A DNA stretch of 27,073 nt from an uncultured Collinsella sp. (GTDB taxonomy: Bacteria; Actinomycetota; Coriobacteriia; Coriobacteriales; Coriobacteriaceae): assembly GCA_900543845.1 (NCBI GenBank), contig UQTD01000022.1, positions 1 through 27,073 on the forward strand, written 5' to 3'. Of this stretch, positions 1-7,522 are shown piece by piece (within the stretch, counting starts at the first letter, position 1; every line of letters begins with the position of its first letter). The notes beneath the pieces were generated by a model, which was not told the origin of the DNA, did not search any database, and was given only the letters and a program-made list of their open reading frames with translations. A program made the position numbers and the translations under genes.

Positions 1-3
1 GAA

Positions 4-163
4 GGATGTGGTTGATGGGGATACGTGTCCCTTTCGCTGTTTCGCGCTTTGCGCGAAAGGCGCACTACTTTGGAGCGAACGGAGAACGTGGTTGTTGGGT
101 TGACTGGTCCCTTTTGCTGTTTCGCGGCTTTGCCGCGAAAAGCGCAGTACTTTGGGATGGGTG
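4..163. repeat. Imperfect 80-bp tandem repeat with two palindromic hairpins
   Basis: Two units of about 80 bp (4-83 and 84-163) align with substitutions only. Both have a GTGGTTG start, a TCCCTTT(C/T)GCTG block and an ACTTTGG tail. Each carries a perfect hairpin: TTTCGCGC/GCGCGAAA around TTT at 40-58, and TTTCGCGGC/GCCGCGAAA around TTT at 120-140. The arm sequence differs between units but pairing is kept, which suggests selection on structure or independent palindrome decay. I see no convincing gene in 1-240; the short open frames here have no recognisable features. Confidence 0.75.
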
Positions 164-241
164 GGGTGCGTTATTGTCGCACTACTCTGTCCCGGCGCAT
201 TTCTGGAACGTTTCTCCCACCATAAATTACCCTTGGCATAC

Positions 242-269
242 TTGCGCGAAAACCTGCCCGTGCTACACT
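242..269 (+). promoter_or_regulatory. Probable sigma-70 promoter of the riboflavin transporter operon
   Basis: TTGCGC (242-247) and TACACT (264-269) are separated by 16 bp. A TG two bases before the -10 box gives an extended -10 (TGCTACACT). It ends about 12 bp before the FMN riboswitch, the position expected for a promoter driving a riboswitch leader. This is prediction from consensus only. Confidence 0.6.
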
Positions 270-280
270 TGCAATTGCTG

Positions 281-460
281 TTTCAGGGCGGGGTGAAATT
301 CCCCACTGGCGGTAAATCGGGCGGTGTCAAAGGGACGCCGTGGCGCAGGCGAGATGCCTGCGACCGAGCCGATGAGTCCGCGACCCGTGTGTGCGTTGGT
401 TCGCATGCCGGCTGAACTGGTGAGATCCCAGTACCAACGGTTAGAGTCCGGATGAAAGAG
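281..460 (+). ncRNA. FMN riboswitch (RFN element)
   Basis: The leader contains the conserved RFN blocks in order. GGGCGGGGTGAAATTCCCC then CTGGCGGTAAAT lie at 286-316. A variable helical region follows, then GAGCCGATGAGTCCGCGACCC (partial match) near 366-386. An ACTGGTGAGATCCCAGT-type hairpin lies near 415-432, and AGAGTCCGGATGAAAGA closes the element near 443-459. RFN elements bind FMN and repress flavin synthesis or uptake genes. No intrinsic terminator is visible between the aptamer and the start codon. The 3' edge runs into the ribosome-binding site (AGAGGCAGG) of the next gene, so control is probably translational; this is inferred from layout. Confidence 0.93.
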
Positions 461-472
461 GCAGGTGATCTT

Positions 473-1063
473 ATGTCTGAACAGTCGCAGCATATCCATT
501 TTGAGAACACGAATAGGTGGAGCACCAAACAGCTCGTTACCATGGCGTTGATGTGCGCCTTGGGTGCCCTGTTTATGTATGTGCAGCTGCCCATCCTTCC
601 CTCGGCGCCGTTTTTGACGTATGACCCGTCGCTGGTGCCGGCGATGGTGTGTGGGTTTGCATATGGCCCCGGTGCCGGTACCGCTGTTGCCGCTATGGCG
701 ATCGTTATCCATGCGCTTACCACGGGCGACTGGGTCGGCGCGCTTATGAACTTGGTTGCCACGATGGGCTATATTCTGCCTGCGGCTATCGTTTATCAGA
801 AGATGCACACCTACAAGGGTGCCGTGATTGGCCTGGCGCTCGGCGTCATTGCCGCTACGGCGCTGTCCATGGTCGCGAACCTGACCATCGGCGTTTGGTT
901 CTGGTATGGCTCGGTCGATGTGATCGCCCCGCTCATGATTCCCGCCGTGCTGCCGTTCAACCTCATCAAGACCGTGCTCAACTCGGTGTTGACGCTGGCG
1001 GTGTACAAGGCGGTCTCTAATCTCATCACGCCCAAGAAGGACCAGGTCAAAGGCCGCGCATGA
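473..1063 (+). CDS. ribU: RibU, riboflavin-specific S component of an ECF transporter
   Basis: This is a 196-residue very hydrophobic membrane protein with about six predicted membrane segments, the usual size for ECF S components. The FLTYDPSLVPA stretch (residues 47-57) followed by GFAYGP matches the RibU family signature. The FMN riboswitch directly upstream supports riboflavin as substrate. An in-frame ATG lies upstream at 452, but it sits inside the riboswitch; the ATG at 473 has AGAGGCAGG just before it and is preferred. The 3' end overlaps ecfA by 4 bp (ATGA), so the two are translationally coupled. RibU binds riboflavin and is thought to topple in the membrane when engaged by EcfT and the ATPases. 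Substrate is inferred from family resemblance plus the riboswitch. Confidence 0.93.
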   Translation: MSEQSQHIHFENTNRWSTKQLVTMALMCALGALFMYVQLPILPSAPFLTYDPSLVPAMVCGFAYGPGAGTAVAAMAIVIHALTTGDWVGALMNLVATMGYILPAAIVYQKMHTYKGAVIGLALGVIAATALSMVANLTIGVWFWYGSVDVIAPLMIPAVLPFNLIKTVLNSVLTLAVYKAVSNLITPKKDQVKGRA

Positions 1064-2964
1064 TTGAGTGTCGGGGCGTTTCCTTTAGCTATGACGGTGC
1101 TGTACCGGCGCTCGATGGCATCGATCTGAACATCGAGGATGGCGAGTTTTTCTGCATCCTCGGCGGAAACGGGTCGGGCAAGTCTACGTTTGCCAAGCAT
1201 TTGAACGCGCTGCTGCAGCCCGATGCGGGAACGGTGTGCGTCAACGGCATGGACGCGTCCGATCCCGAGCTGGTCTACGATATCCGCTCGACTGCGGGCA
1301 TGGTGTTCCAGAATCCCGACGACCAGCTTGTGGCGACGCTTGTCGAGGACGATGTTGCGTTTGGTCCCGAGAACTTAGGGGTCGAATCGGCCCAGATCGC
1401 GCAGCGCGTGCGCGAGGCGCTGAAGGCCGTGGGTCTGGTGGGCTTTGAGCGCCACGAGACCCACGCTCTCTCGGGCGGACAAAAGCAGCGCGTGGCGCTT
1501 GCCGGCGTGCTCGCCATGGAGCCGCGTGTGCTCATTTTGGACGAGGCGTCCTCGATGCTCGATCCGCGCGGGCGCAAGGGCCTTATGAAGGCCTGTCACG
1601 CGCTGCACGAACGCGGCATGACCATCGTGATGATTACGCACTTTATGGAAGAGGCCGCTGAGGCCGATCGCGTTGCTGTCTTCCAGGCGGGCCGCGTTGC
1701 CATGCTCGGTACGCCCGAGGAGATCTTGACGCGGGCGGACGAACTTGCACGGCTGAACCTGGATATGCCGGCATCGTGCTGTCTTGGCAAGGCGCTTCGC
1801 GCGAAGGGCGTGCCCATTTGCGCACAGGTGCGCGAGGCGGATATGGTCGCCGATATAGCGCAGGCTTATGCCGAGCGGAGTAGGACAGGCATCGTCGGGC
1901 GGCCTTTTGCGTCCGATCTTCGTATTCCCGACAACGTTTCCTCTGCGCTCGATGGCGCAGACGCGCCGGAGCCCGTCATCGAGATTTCGCACCTTTCGTA
2001 TAGCTATTCGCTGAGCGCCCGTGAGCGTCGCCGTTGGCACAAGCGCTCAGCCGCCGAGGGCACATCGAACAAGCAGGCCCTCTGGGGCAACGACCCTAGC
2101 AGCCCCTGGGCGTTGCGAAATGTGTCGCTAACGGTGCGTCGTGGCGAGTTCCTGGGCCTTGCGGGCCATACCGGTTCGGGTAAATCGACGCTGGTTCAGC
2201 ATCTCAACGGTCTGATTCGTCCCCAGGAGGGTTCCGTTTACGCATTGGGGCTCGACCTGGTAAACAAGAAAGATGCCGCCGCGGTTAAGGCAAAGGTCGG
2301 CGTGGTGTTTCAGTATCCAGAGCGTCAGCTGTTTGCCGAGACCGTGGCACAGGACGTGGCATTTGGTCCGCATAACCTTGGGTTGTCGCAGGCCGAGGTT
2401 GCCCGCCGCGTTGCGTCATCGCTCGCGCGCGTGGGCCTCGACCTGGCCACGGTGGGCGACAAGAGCCCCTTTGAGCTCTCGGGCGGGCAGCAGCGGCGCG
2501 TGGCGTTTGCTGGCGTGCTTGCCATGGAGCCCGAGGTCCTGGTACTCGATGAGCCCATGGCGGGGCTCGATCCGGCAGCCCGCAGGGATTTCCTGGAGCT
2601 CATCGGCCATCTTCATGACGAGGGCCTGACCGTCGTCATGGTTTCGCACAGTATGGATGACCTGGCCAATTGCTGCGACCGTATTGTCGTGATGAACAAA
2701 GGTGCGGTGTTTGCCGAGGGCACGCCCGCTCAGGTTTTTGCGCATGCGGATGAGCTTAAATCAATCGGCTTGGGTGTTCCCGCTGCCCAGCGCATGGCGC
2801 TGGCGCTTGCGAAGACAGGCGTGCCGCTGCGCTTTGACGGCCTCTATACGGTTGAGTCGTTGGCCGACGAGTTGGCAGATTTGCTGATCGGTTGCTCAGA
2901 CGGTTCTTCTAACGTCTCGGACAAGACCAAATCCAAGACGGTCGTGCGAGAGGAGGGCTGTTAA
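1060..2964 (+). CDS. ecfA: Fused double ATP-binding protein of the ECF transporter (EcfA1-EcfA2)
   Basis: This 634-residue protein has two complete ABC ATPase domains. Domain 1 shows Walker A GGNGSGKST (35-43), Q-loop FQNPDDQ, signature LSGGQ (137-141) and Walker B LILDEASSMLD. Domain 2 shows GHTGSGKST (369-377), FQYPERQLF, LSGGQ (473-477) and LVLDEPMAGLD. The FQNP and FQYP Q-loops correspond to EcfA1 and EcfA2 types, which are separate proteins in Firmicutes and are fused here. The linker (about 235-305) looks unstructured and the second domain begins near 305. Domain 1 has DEASSML where most have DEPTSGL, a modest deviation close to the catalytic Glu, which is retained. It powers riboflavin uptake together with RibU and EcfT at the inner face of the membrane. 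It overlaps ribU by 4 bp and ecfT by 1 bp. Confidence 0.95.
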   Translation: MIECRGVSFSYDGAVPALDGIDLNIEDGEFFCILGGNGSGKSTFAKHLNALLQPDAGTVCVNGMDASDPELVYDIRSTAGMVFQNPDDQLVATLVEDDVAFGPENLGVESAQIAQRVREALKAVGLVGFERHETHALSGGQKQRVALAGVLAMEPRVLILDEASSMLDPRGRKGLMKACHALHERGMTIVMITHFMEEAAEADRVAVFQAGRVAMLGTPEEILTRADELARLNLDMPASCCLGKALRAKGVPICAQVREADMVADIAQAYAERSRTGIVGRPFASDLRIPDNVSSALDGADAPEPVIEISHLSYSYSLSARERRRWHKRSAAEGTSNKQALWGNDPSSPWALRNVSLTVRRGEFLGLAGHTGSGKSTLVQHLNGLIRPQEGSVYALGLDLVNKKDAAAVKAKVGVVFQYPERQLFAETVAQDVAFGPHNLGLSQAEVARRVASSLARVGLDLATVGDKSPFELSGGQQRRVAFAGVLAMEPEVLVLDEPMAGLDPAARRDFLELIGHLHDEGLTVVMVSHSMDDLANCCDRIVVMNKGAVFAEGTPAQVFAHADELKSIGLGVPAAQRMALALAKTGVPLRFDGLYTVESLADELADLLIGCSDGSSNVSDKTKSKTVVREEGC

Positions 2965-3764
2965 TGGAGGCGTTTTCGTTTGGTAGCTACTATCCCGGCG
3001 ATAGTGCAATCCACCGCCTGGACCCGCGAACTAAGTTGCTCTTGGGCTTTGTGTTTCTGATCACGACACTCACGGTCAGCAGCTTCCGCGGACTGGTCCC
3101 GATCGCAACCTTCGTTGTCCTGATCTATGCCGTGTCCCGGGTGCCGGCTCGTCGCGTCCTGTCATCGATGGCACCGCTGCTGGCGATTGTCGCGGTGGTC
3201 GCGGTGCTCAACCTGTTTTCCGACCAGAGCGGGCGCATTCTGTGGCAGCTCGGCTTTTTGCAGATAAGCGAGGGCTCGCTACATTCCGCCGCCTTTATGG
3301 CGTGCCGCCTGACTTTGATGATGGCCGGTATGAGCGCTATCACGCTCACCACACCGACGCTCGACCTCACCGCGGGCTTTGAGCGCCTGCTCGCGCCGTT
3401 TGCGCGTGTGGGACTTCCTGCGCACGAGCTCGGCATGATCATGGGTATCGCGCTGCGCTTTATGCCGCAGTTTGCCACCGAGATGAAGCAGACGGCCGAT
3501 GCGCAGGCGAGCCGCGGTGCGCGCGTGACGGGAGGCCCGCTCGGCGGCGTGCGTATGCTCGGCAGTGTGGCGATTCCGCTGTTCACGGGCGTGTTCCGTC
3601 ATGCCGAAACGCTGTCTGCCGCCATGGATGCCCGTTGCTATCATGGCGAGCAGGGCCGCACGCGTCTGCATGCGCTTGCATTTGGCCGCGGCGATGCGTT
3701 GGCGGCGGTGGTGACGGCGTTGCTGCTCATCTGCGTCATCGTCATCAATCTTCAACTTGTTTAG
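2964..3764 (+). CDS. ecfT: EcfT, transmembrane coupling component of the ECF transporter
   Basis: This is a 266-residue integral membrane protein with the DPRTKLL motif near the N-terminus (20-26), typical of EcfT/CbiQ proteins. Two Arg-containing cytoplasmic coupling motifs follow, ASRGAR (182-187) and MDARCYHG (221-228). In the family these motifs insert into grooves of the two ATPases; the second usually reads ARGY, here ARCY. Hydrophobic segments lie at about 25-60, 68-85, 105-130 and 245-264. The start ATG overlaps the ecfA stop (TAATG), so expression is coupled. With ribU and ecfA this makes a self-contained riboflavin importer. Confidence 0.93.
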   Translation: MEAFSFGSYYPGDSAIHRLDPRTKLLLGFVFLITTLTVSSFRGLVPIATFVVLIYAVSRVPARRVLSSMAPLLAIVAVVAVLNLFSDQSGRILWQLGFLQISEGSLHSAAFMACRLTLMMAGMSAITLTTPTLDLTAGFERLLAPFARVGLPAHELGMIMGIALRFMPQFATEMKQTADAQASRGARVTGGPLGGVRMLGSVAIPLFTGVFRHAETLSAAMDARCYHGEQGRTRLHALAFGRGDALAAVVTALLLICVIVINLQLV

Positions 3765-3794
3765 GCGCGATTCGAGCGCAGGAAAGGGGTCCCT

Positions 3795-4241
3795 ATGACC
3801 GACAACGACCGCACGGCGCAGCTCGAGCGCGCCTGTTCGTATCTTAGGCGTATTCCGGCGTGGTATCTTGCCACGATCGACGTGACGGACGGACATCAGC
3901 CGCGCGTGAGGCCGTTCTCGTTTGCCATGGTCGATGATGGCAAGCTGTGGTTTTGCACCTCGCGCGACAAGGATGTGTGGGCAGAGCTCGGCGCGAACCC
4001 CAAGTTTGAGCTTTCGGGCTGGAAGCCGGGGGAGTGTTGGATCGTATTAACCGGCGAGGCCGCGCTCGAGGACGATGCAGTCGTGAGCGACCGCGTTCGC
4101 GAAGCTGGCTTTAAGCACATGGTGGGCATTGGCGAGAATCACAAGAGCGCCAACGACGGTCGCCTTGCGTTTTTCTCGGTCCGCAATATCGTCGCCCGCT
4201 TCTGCGATATCGACGGCAGCGAAGAGCGTCTGGAGCTCTAG
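3795..4241 (+). CDS. PNPOx-fold (pyridoxamine 5'-phosphate oxidase-like) probable flavin-binding protein, copy 1
   Basis: This is a 148-residue soluble protein. The pattern IPAWYLATID followed by PRVRPFSFAMVDDGKLWFCTS is typical of small split-barrel proteins of the pyridoxamine phosphate oxidase-like superfamily, many of which bind FMN or F420. It is shorter than true PdxH and lacks the PdxH C-terminal part, so PLP synthesis is unlikely. It has a good ribosome-binding site (AGGAAAGGGG, about 3780-3789) and begins about 30 bp after ecfT, so it may be cotranscribed with the riboflavin importer. The next gene encodes a clear paralogue. The cofactor and substrate cannot be told from sequence; FMN is favoured because of the neighbourhood. 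Confidence 0.85.
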   Translation: MTDNDRTAQLERACSYLRRIPAWYLATIDVTDGHQPRVRPFSFAMVDDGKLWFCTSRDKDVWAELGANPKFELSGWKPGECWIVLTGEAALEDDAVVSDRVREAGFKHMVGIGENHKSANDGRLAFFSVRNIVARFCDIDGSEERLEL

Positions 4242-4248
4242 CGCGTCT

Positions 4249-4277
4249 CAAATTAACTACCCGTTCCAAATTAGCTA
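4249..4277. repeat. Short direct repeat between the two PNPOx genes
   Basis: CAAATTAACTA (4249-4259) and CAAATTAGCTA (4267-4277) are 11-bp direct repeats with one mismatch and a 7-bp spacer. They fill the gap between the first PNPOx stop codon and the ribosome-binding site of the second gene. Read on the minus strand the segment resembles (TTTGGAACGGG) the core of the small elements at 20355 and 19123. Confidence 0.5.
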
Positions 4278-4292
4278 GTGGCAGGAGGAAAC

Positions 4293-4703
4293 GTGGACGG
4301 ATTGAATACGGTGTTGGAGTATCTGACGTCGGTGCCGGCATGGTATTTGGCGACGAGCGTTGACGGACAGCCGCATGTGCGTCCGTTTTCGTTTGCGCAG
4401 ATCCAGGACGGCAAGCTGTGGTTTGTAACGGCGCGCACCAAAGACGTGTGGCAAGAGCTGCTGCAAAATCAACGCTTTGAGGCCACGAGTTGGTGGCCGG
4501 GCCATGGCTGGCTCATCTTGCGCGGGCATGCGGGTCTGGACGACCAGGCCGCTCCCGATATGCGTGAGGCAGGCTGGAAGCACCTGGAGCGCCTAGGCGA
4601 GCACTACGAGGGCGCAGGCGATCCCACGCTCGTCTTCTTTAGCGTGGAGGAGCCGGAGGCTTTCATCTGCAACCACGACGAATGGGTACCTGTCGAGCTC
4701 TAA
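4293..4703 (+). CDS. PNPOx-fold probable flavin-binding protein, copy 2
   Basis: This is a 136-residue paralogue of the preceding protein. VPAWYLATSVDG, PHVRPFSFAQIQDGKLWFVTA and RTKDVWQELL align directly with IPAWYLATIDV, PRVRPFSFAMVDDGKLWFCTS and RDKDVWAEL in copy 1, so this is a tandem duplication followed by divergence. The GTG at 4293 is chosen as start because AGGAGG (4283-4288) precedes it; a GTG at 4278 lies upstream of that site and would not use it. The likely role is an FMN-dependent reductase/oxidase or a flavin-binding protein, with the substrate unknown. Two copies may have different substrates or form a heterodimer, since the fold is an obligate dimer in the family (inference). 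Confidence 0.85.
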   Translation: MDGLNTVLEYLTSVPAWYLATSVDGQPHVRPFSFAQIQDGKLWFVTARTKDVWQELLQNQRFEATSWWPGHGWLILRGHAGLDDQAAPDMREAGWKHLERLGEHYEGAGDPTLVFFSVEEPEAFICNHDEWVPVEL

Positions 4704-4748
4704 AAGAGTTCTCCCGACGGCTCCAACAATTTAAATAACCGTCTATAT

Positions 4749-4801
4749 CGGGCCCCACATCGCAACGGCACCGTAAGGTGCACTGGGCAATATGGGGCCC
4801 G
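4749..4801. repeat. Two-level hairpin downstream of the PNPOx genes
   Basis: CGGGCCCCA (4749-4757) pairs perfectly with TGGGGCCCG (4793-4801). Inside, GCACC/GGTGC (4768-4772 and 4777-4781) forms a second hairpin on a GTAA loop. No T-run follows on either strand, so it is a poor classical terminator. It could end transcription of the flavin operon by another route or be a repeat element. The rest of 4704-4847 shows nothing coding. Confidence 0.6.
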
Positions 4802-4847
4802 TATTCATTTGTCAATTCCTTCGAGTGAATGTGTCGGGACTGTTTCA

Positions 4848-4900
4848 ATGCATGAATATGTAAAAGATTTGCGTATATATGCATCTTTTGGTGCTAAAGT
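4848..4900 (+). promoter_or_regulatory. Candidate ArgR operator and promoter of argCJBD
   Basis: The AT-rich stretch is unusual for this genome. It holds ATGCATGAATATG (4848-4860) and the near-palindrome TGCGTATATATGCA at 4871-4884, counting the adjacent T. Both resemble ARG-box half-sites (TGAATA/TATTCA type, 18-bp operators normally in pairs). An extended -10-like TGCTAAAGT (4892-4900) follows about 70 bp before argC; no good -35 is seen at normal spacing. Repression by arginine-bound ArgR is the expected logic; no argR gene is in the window. Confidence 0.45.
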
Positions 4901-4969
4901 TTCAACCCACTTCATAACGACCGCTGCGAAATGCGCATCGGTGCATAAATCGCAGACAAGGAGTCTGAT

Positions 4970-6040
4970 ATGTCTTTGAAGGTTGGAATCGTCGGTGCGG
5001 CAGGATATGCCGGTGCCGAGCTCATTCGTCTCGTGCTCGGCCATCCCGAGTTTGAACTTGTTGCCATTACGTCCAATGCCGATGCCGGACAGCCGCTGTC
5101 TGCGGTGTACCCGAGCTTTGCCGGCGTGAGCGATCTGAAATTCACCACGCATGATGCCCCCGAGCTCAAGACCTGCGACGCTGTCTTTTTGGCCGTGCCG
5201 CACACCGCCGCCATGGCGCAGGTGCCCACCCTGCTTGCCACGGGCGTTTCCTGCTTTGACCTTTCGGCCGATTATCGCCTGAGCGATCCGGCCGTGTTCG
5301 AGACATGGTATGCCGCCGAGCACACGAGCCCTGAGCTGCTCAAGACGCGTGCTTTTGGTCTGCCCGAGCTGTTCTGTCGGGACTTGGAGACCGCCGCATC
5401 CGATTATGCTGGCGGCAAGTCCGTGCTGGTTGCCTGCGCCGGTTGCTATCCCACCGCAACGAGCCTTGCTGCCGCGCCTGCCGTGCGCGCCGGCTGGGTT
5501 GCCCAGAGCGGCCCCGTGATCGTCGACGCTATCAGCGGCGTGACGGGTGCCGGTAAGTCCTGCAACGCCCGCACGCATTTTTGCAGTGCAGACGAGAATC
5601 TGGAGGCATATGGCGTGGGCAAGCATCGTCATACGCCCGAGATCGAGCAGATTCTTGGCCTGACCGACCGCATCGTCTTCATCCCGCATCTGGCACCGCT
5701 CAAGCGCGGCCTGCTCTCCACGGTGACGCTGCCGCTCGCGCCGCAGGCTCTCGACACGCTGACCCTTGAGGACGTTGTCGACCATTACAAGCAGTTCTAC
5801 GCCGGTCGCGCCTTTGTGCGCGTACTCGATGCCGGCCGGCAGCCCAAGACGGCTTCGGTCGTCGGCACCAACGCTGCCCAAATTGGCCTTGCGCTCAACA
5901 AGCGCGCTGGCGTACTGGTGGCGACGGGTGCAATCGACAACCTGTGCAAGGGCGCGGCGGGCCAAGCGGTTCAGTGCGCCAATATCGTCTTTGGATTTGA
6001 TGAGCGACGAGGCTTGCCCACAGTGGCGTGCCCGGTGTAG
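4970..6040 (+). CDS. argC: N-acetyl-gamma-glutamyl-phosphate reductase
   Basis: This 356-residue protein makes N-acetylglutamate semialdehyde from N-acetylglutamyl phosphate with NADPH, the third step of ornithine synthesis. The N-terminus has the NADP-binding Rossmann motif GIVGAAGYAGAEL (6-18). The catalytic Cys is at 159 in AGCYPTA, and FDLSADYRL (96-104) and HRHTPEI (about 219-225) are family signatures. Length fits type 1 ArgC. The start ATG has AAGGAG (4959-4964) upstream. It is the first gene of the argC-argJ-argB-argD cluster. Confidence 0.96.
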   Translation: MSLKVGIVGAAGYAGAELIRLVLGHPEFELVAITSNADAGQPLSAVYPSFAGVSDLKFTTHDAPELKTCDAVFLAVPHTAAMAQVPTLLATGVSCFDLSADYRLSDPAVFETWYAAEHTSPELLKTRAFGLPELFCRDLETAASDYAGGKSVLVACAGCYPTATSLAAAPAVRAGWVAQSGPVIVDAISGVTGAGKSCNARTHFCSADENLEAYGVGKHRHTPEIEQILGLTDRIVFIPHLAPLKRGLLSTVTLPLAPQALDTLTLEDVVDHYKQFYAGRAFVRVLDAGRQPKTASVVGTNAAQIGLALNKRAGVLVATGAIDNLCKGAAGQAVQCANIVFGFDERRGLPTVACPV

Positions 6041-6117
6041 CACATTCGATTGTTAACGATTTGGTAGTCGGGTATCGAGTTGGGCGCCACTCTTAAGCTG
6101 GCCTCATGATTGTGGCT

Positions 6118-6149
6118 GGCATGGCGCACCAACCGATGCCCCTTTTTTT
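6118..6149 (+). terminator. Hairpin and T-run between argC and argJ (terminator or attenuator)
   Basis: GGCAT (6118-6122) pairs with ATGCC (6136-6140). The stem can extend by GG/CC past a one-base bulge. It is followed by C and seven T residues (6143-6149). This has the form of a weak intrinsic terminator inside an operon, so it could make argJBD expression lower than argC or respond to a signal. TTGACA at 6152-6157 just after it could belong to a secondary promoter, but no -10 fits before argJ. Confidence 0.55.
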
Positions 6150-6175
6150 GTTTGACATAAGGAGTCATAAAGACG

Positions 6176-7441
6176 ATGAATACAGAGCAGTTCGATATCA
6201 AGATTCGTGCCGTAGAGGGCGGCGTAACGGCGGCAGCCGGCTTTAAGGCGGCGGGCATCCATGCCGGATTCCGCAAGAATCCCGAGCGCCTGGATTACGC
6301 GCTCGTCGTGCCCGATAAACCCTGTCCCGGGGCCGGCGTGTTTACGACTAACCGCTTTTGTGCGGCGCCCGTGCAGGTGAGCCGTGCCAACCTGGGCGGC
6401 GCCGACAAGGGCTATGGCATCATCGCCGGTGTTTCTATCAACTCTGGCAACGCCAACGCCGCCACGGGTGAGACCGGTCTTGCCTGCGCGCGCGAGACCT
6501 GCAACATCGCCTCGCAGGTCATCGGCTGCGAGCCCCAGCAGATTATGGTCGCCTCCACGGGCGTAATTGGTCAGATTCTGCCGATCGACACGTTTGAGAC
6601 CGCCGTTCCTGCCGCCTACGAGGCACTCTCTGCCCATGGTGGCGCCGATGCCGCCCGCGCTATCATGACGACCGACACGCACTCCAAGGAGTATGCCGTG
6701 TGTTACCGCAGCGAGGCCGCGGGGCACGCGGGCAATGCCTATACGGTGGGCGGTATGTGCAAGGGCTCGGGTATGATCATGCCCAACATGGCCACCATGA
6801 TCGCGGTCATCACTACCGATGCCCCCGCCGAGCCGGCGGCGCTCCACGCCCTGTTACTCTCCACCGTCAAGCAGACCTTCAACAAGGTAACGGTCGACTC
6901 CGATACTTCGACCAACGACACCTGCATCATGCTTGCTTCCGGCGCTGCCGCAGATGCCGAGCCTATTGTCGAGGGCTCTGACGCCTTCGGCGAGCTGGCC
7001 TTTGCCGTGCATGAGGTGTGCGAGAGCCTGGCGCGCAACATTGCCGCAGATGGCGAGGGCGCATCCAAGCTCGTGACGGTTAACGTCACCGGTGCCGCGA
7101 ACGACGAGGAGGCCGATATCGCCGCCCGTGCTGTCGCCAACTCGCCGCTCGTCAAGACCTGCATCGCCGGCCACGACTGCAACTGGGGCCGCGTTGCCAT
7201 GGCGCTCGGCAAGTGCGGCGTGCAATTTAACCAAGAAGATGTGTCCATCGATATGATGGGTATGCCCGTCTGCCGCGACGGCCTGACCGTTCCCTTTGAC
7301 GAGGACGAGGCGCTGCGTCGCTTTGAGGCGCCCGAGATCGTGATCTCAGCAGACCTGGGCGCAGGGGACGCGGCGACCACCGTGTGGACTTGCGACCTCA
7401 CGCACGAGTACATCTCCATTAACGGTGATTACCGTTCCTAG
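6176..7441 (+). CDS. argJ: Bifunctional glutamate N-acetyltransferase/ornithine acetyltransferase
   Basis: This is a 421-residue ArgJ. The self-cleavage motif KGSGMIMPNMATM is at 196-208. The chain is expected to cut between Ala206 and Thr207, and Thr207 becomes the catalytic nucleophile of the beta subunit. The enzyme moves the acetyl group from N-acetylornithine to glutamate, closing the acetyl cycle. Whether it also uses acetyl-CoA cannot be told by eye. The presence of argJ explains the absence of argA or argE nearby. AAGGAG upstream (6159-6164) supports the start. The gene lies 135 bp after argC with a hairpin in between, and just before argB. Confidence 0.96.
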   Translation: MNTEQFDIKIRAVEGGVTAAAGFKAAGIHAGFRKNPERLDYALVVPDKPCPGAGVFTTNRFCAAPVQVSRANLGGADKGYGIIAGVSINSGNANAATGETGLACARETCNIASQVIGCEPQQIMVASTGVIGQILPIDTFETAVPAAYEALSAHGGADAARAIMTTDTHSKEYAVCYRSEAAGHAGNAYTVGGMCKGSGMIMPNMATMIAVITTDAPAEPAALHALLLSTVKQTFNKVTVDSDTSTNDTCIMLASGAAADAEPIVEGSDAFGELAFAVHEVCESLARNIAADGEGASKLVTVNVTGAANDEEADIAARAVANSPLVKTCIAGHDCNWGRVAMALGKCGVQFNQEDVSIDMMGMPVCRDGLTVPFDEDEALRRFEAPEIVISADLGAGDAATTVWTCDLTHEYISINGDYRS

Positions 7442-7522
7442 AGTCCCGATGTGCCGCGCGTCCCGCTGCAATCGCGGGCAACGAGGTGCGGCGCGATAGC
7501 TACACGAAAGACGAGGCAGACT

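Noticed and set aside
4805..6043. Long minus-strand open frame opposite argC
   Set aside because: Composition mirrors the GC-rich codon bias of argC; no recognisable protein family.
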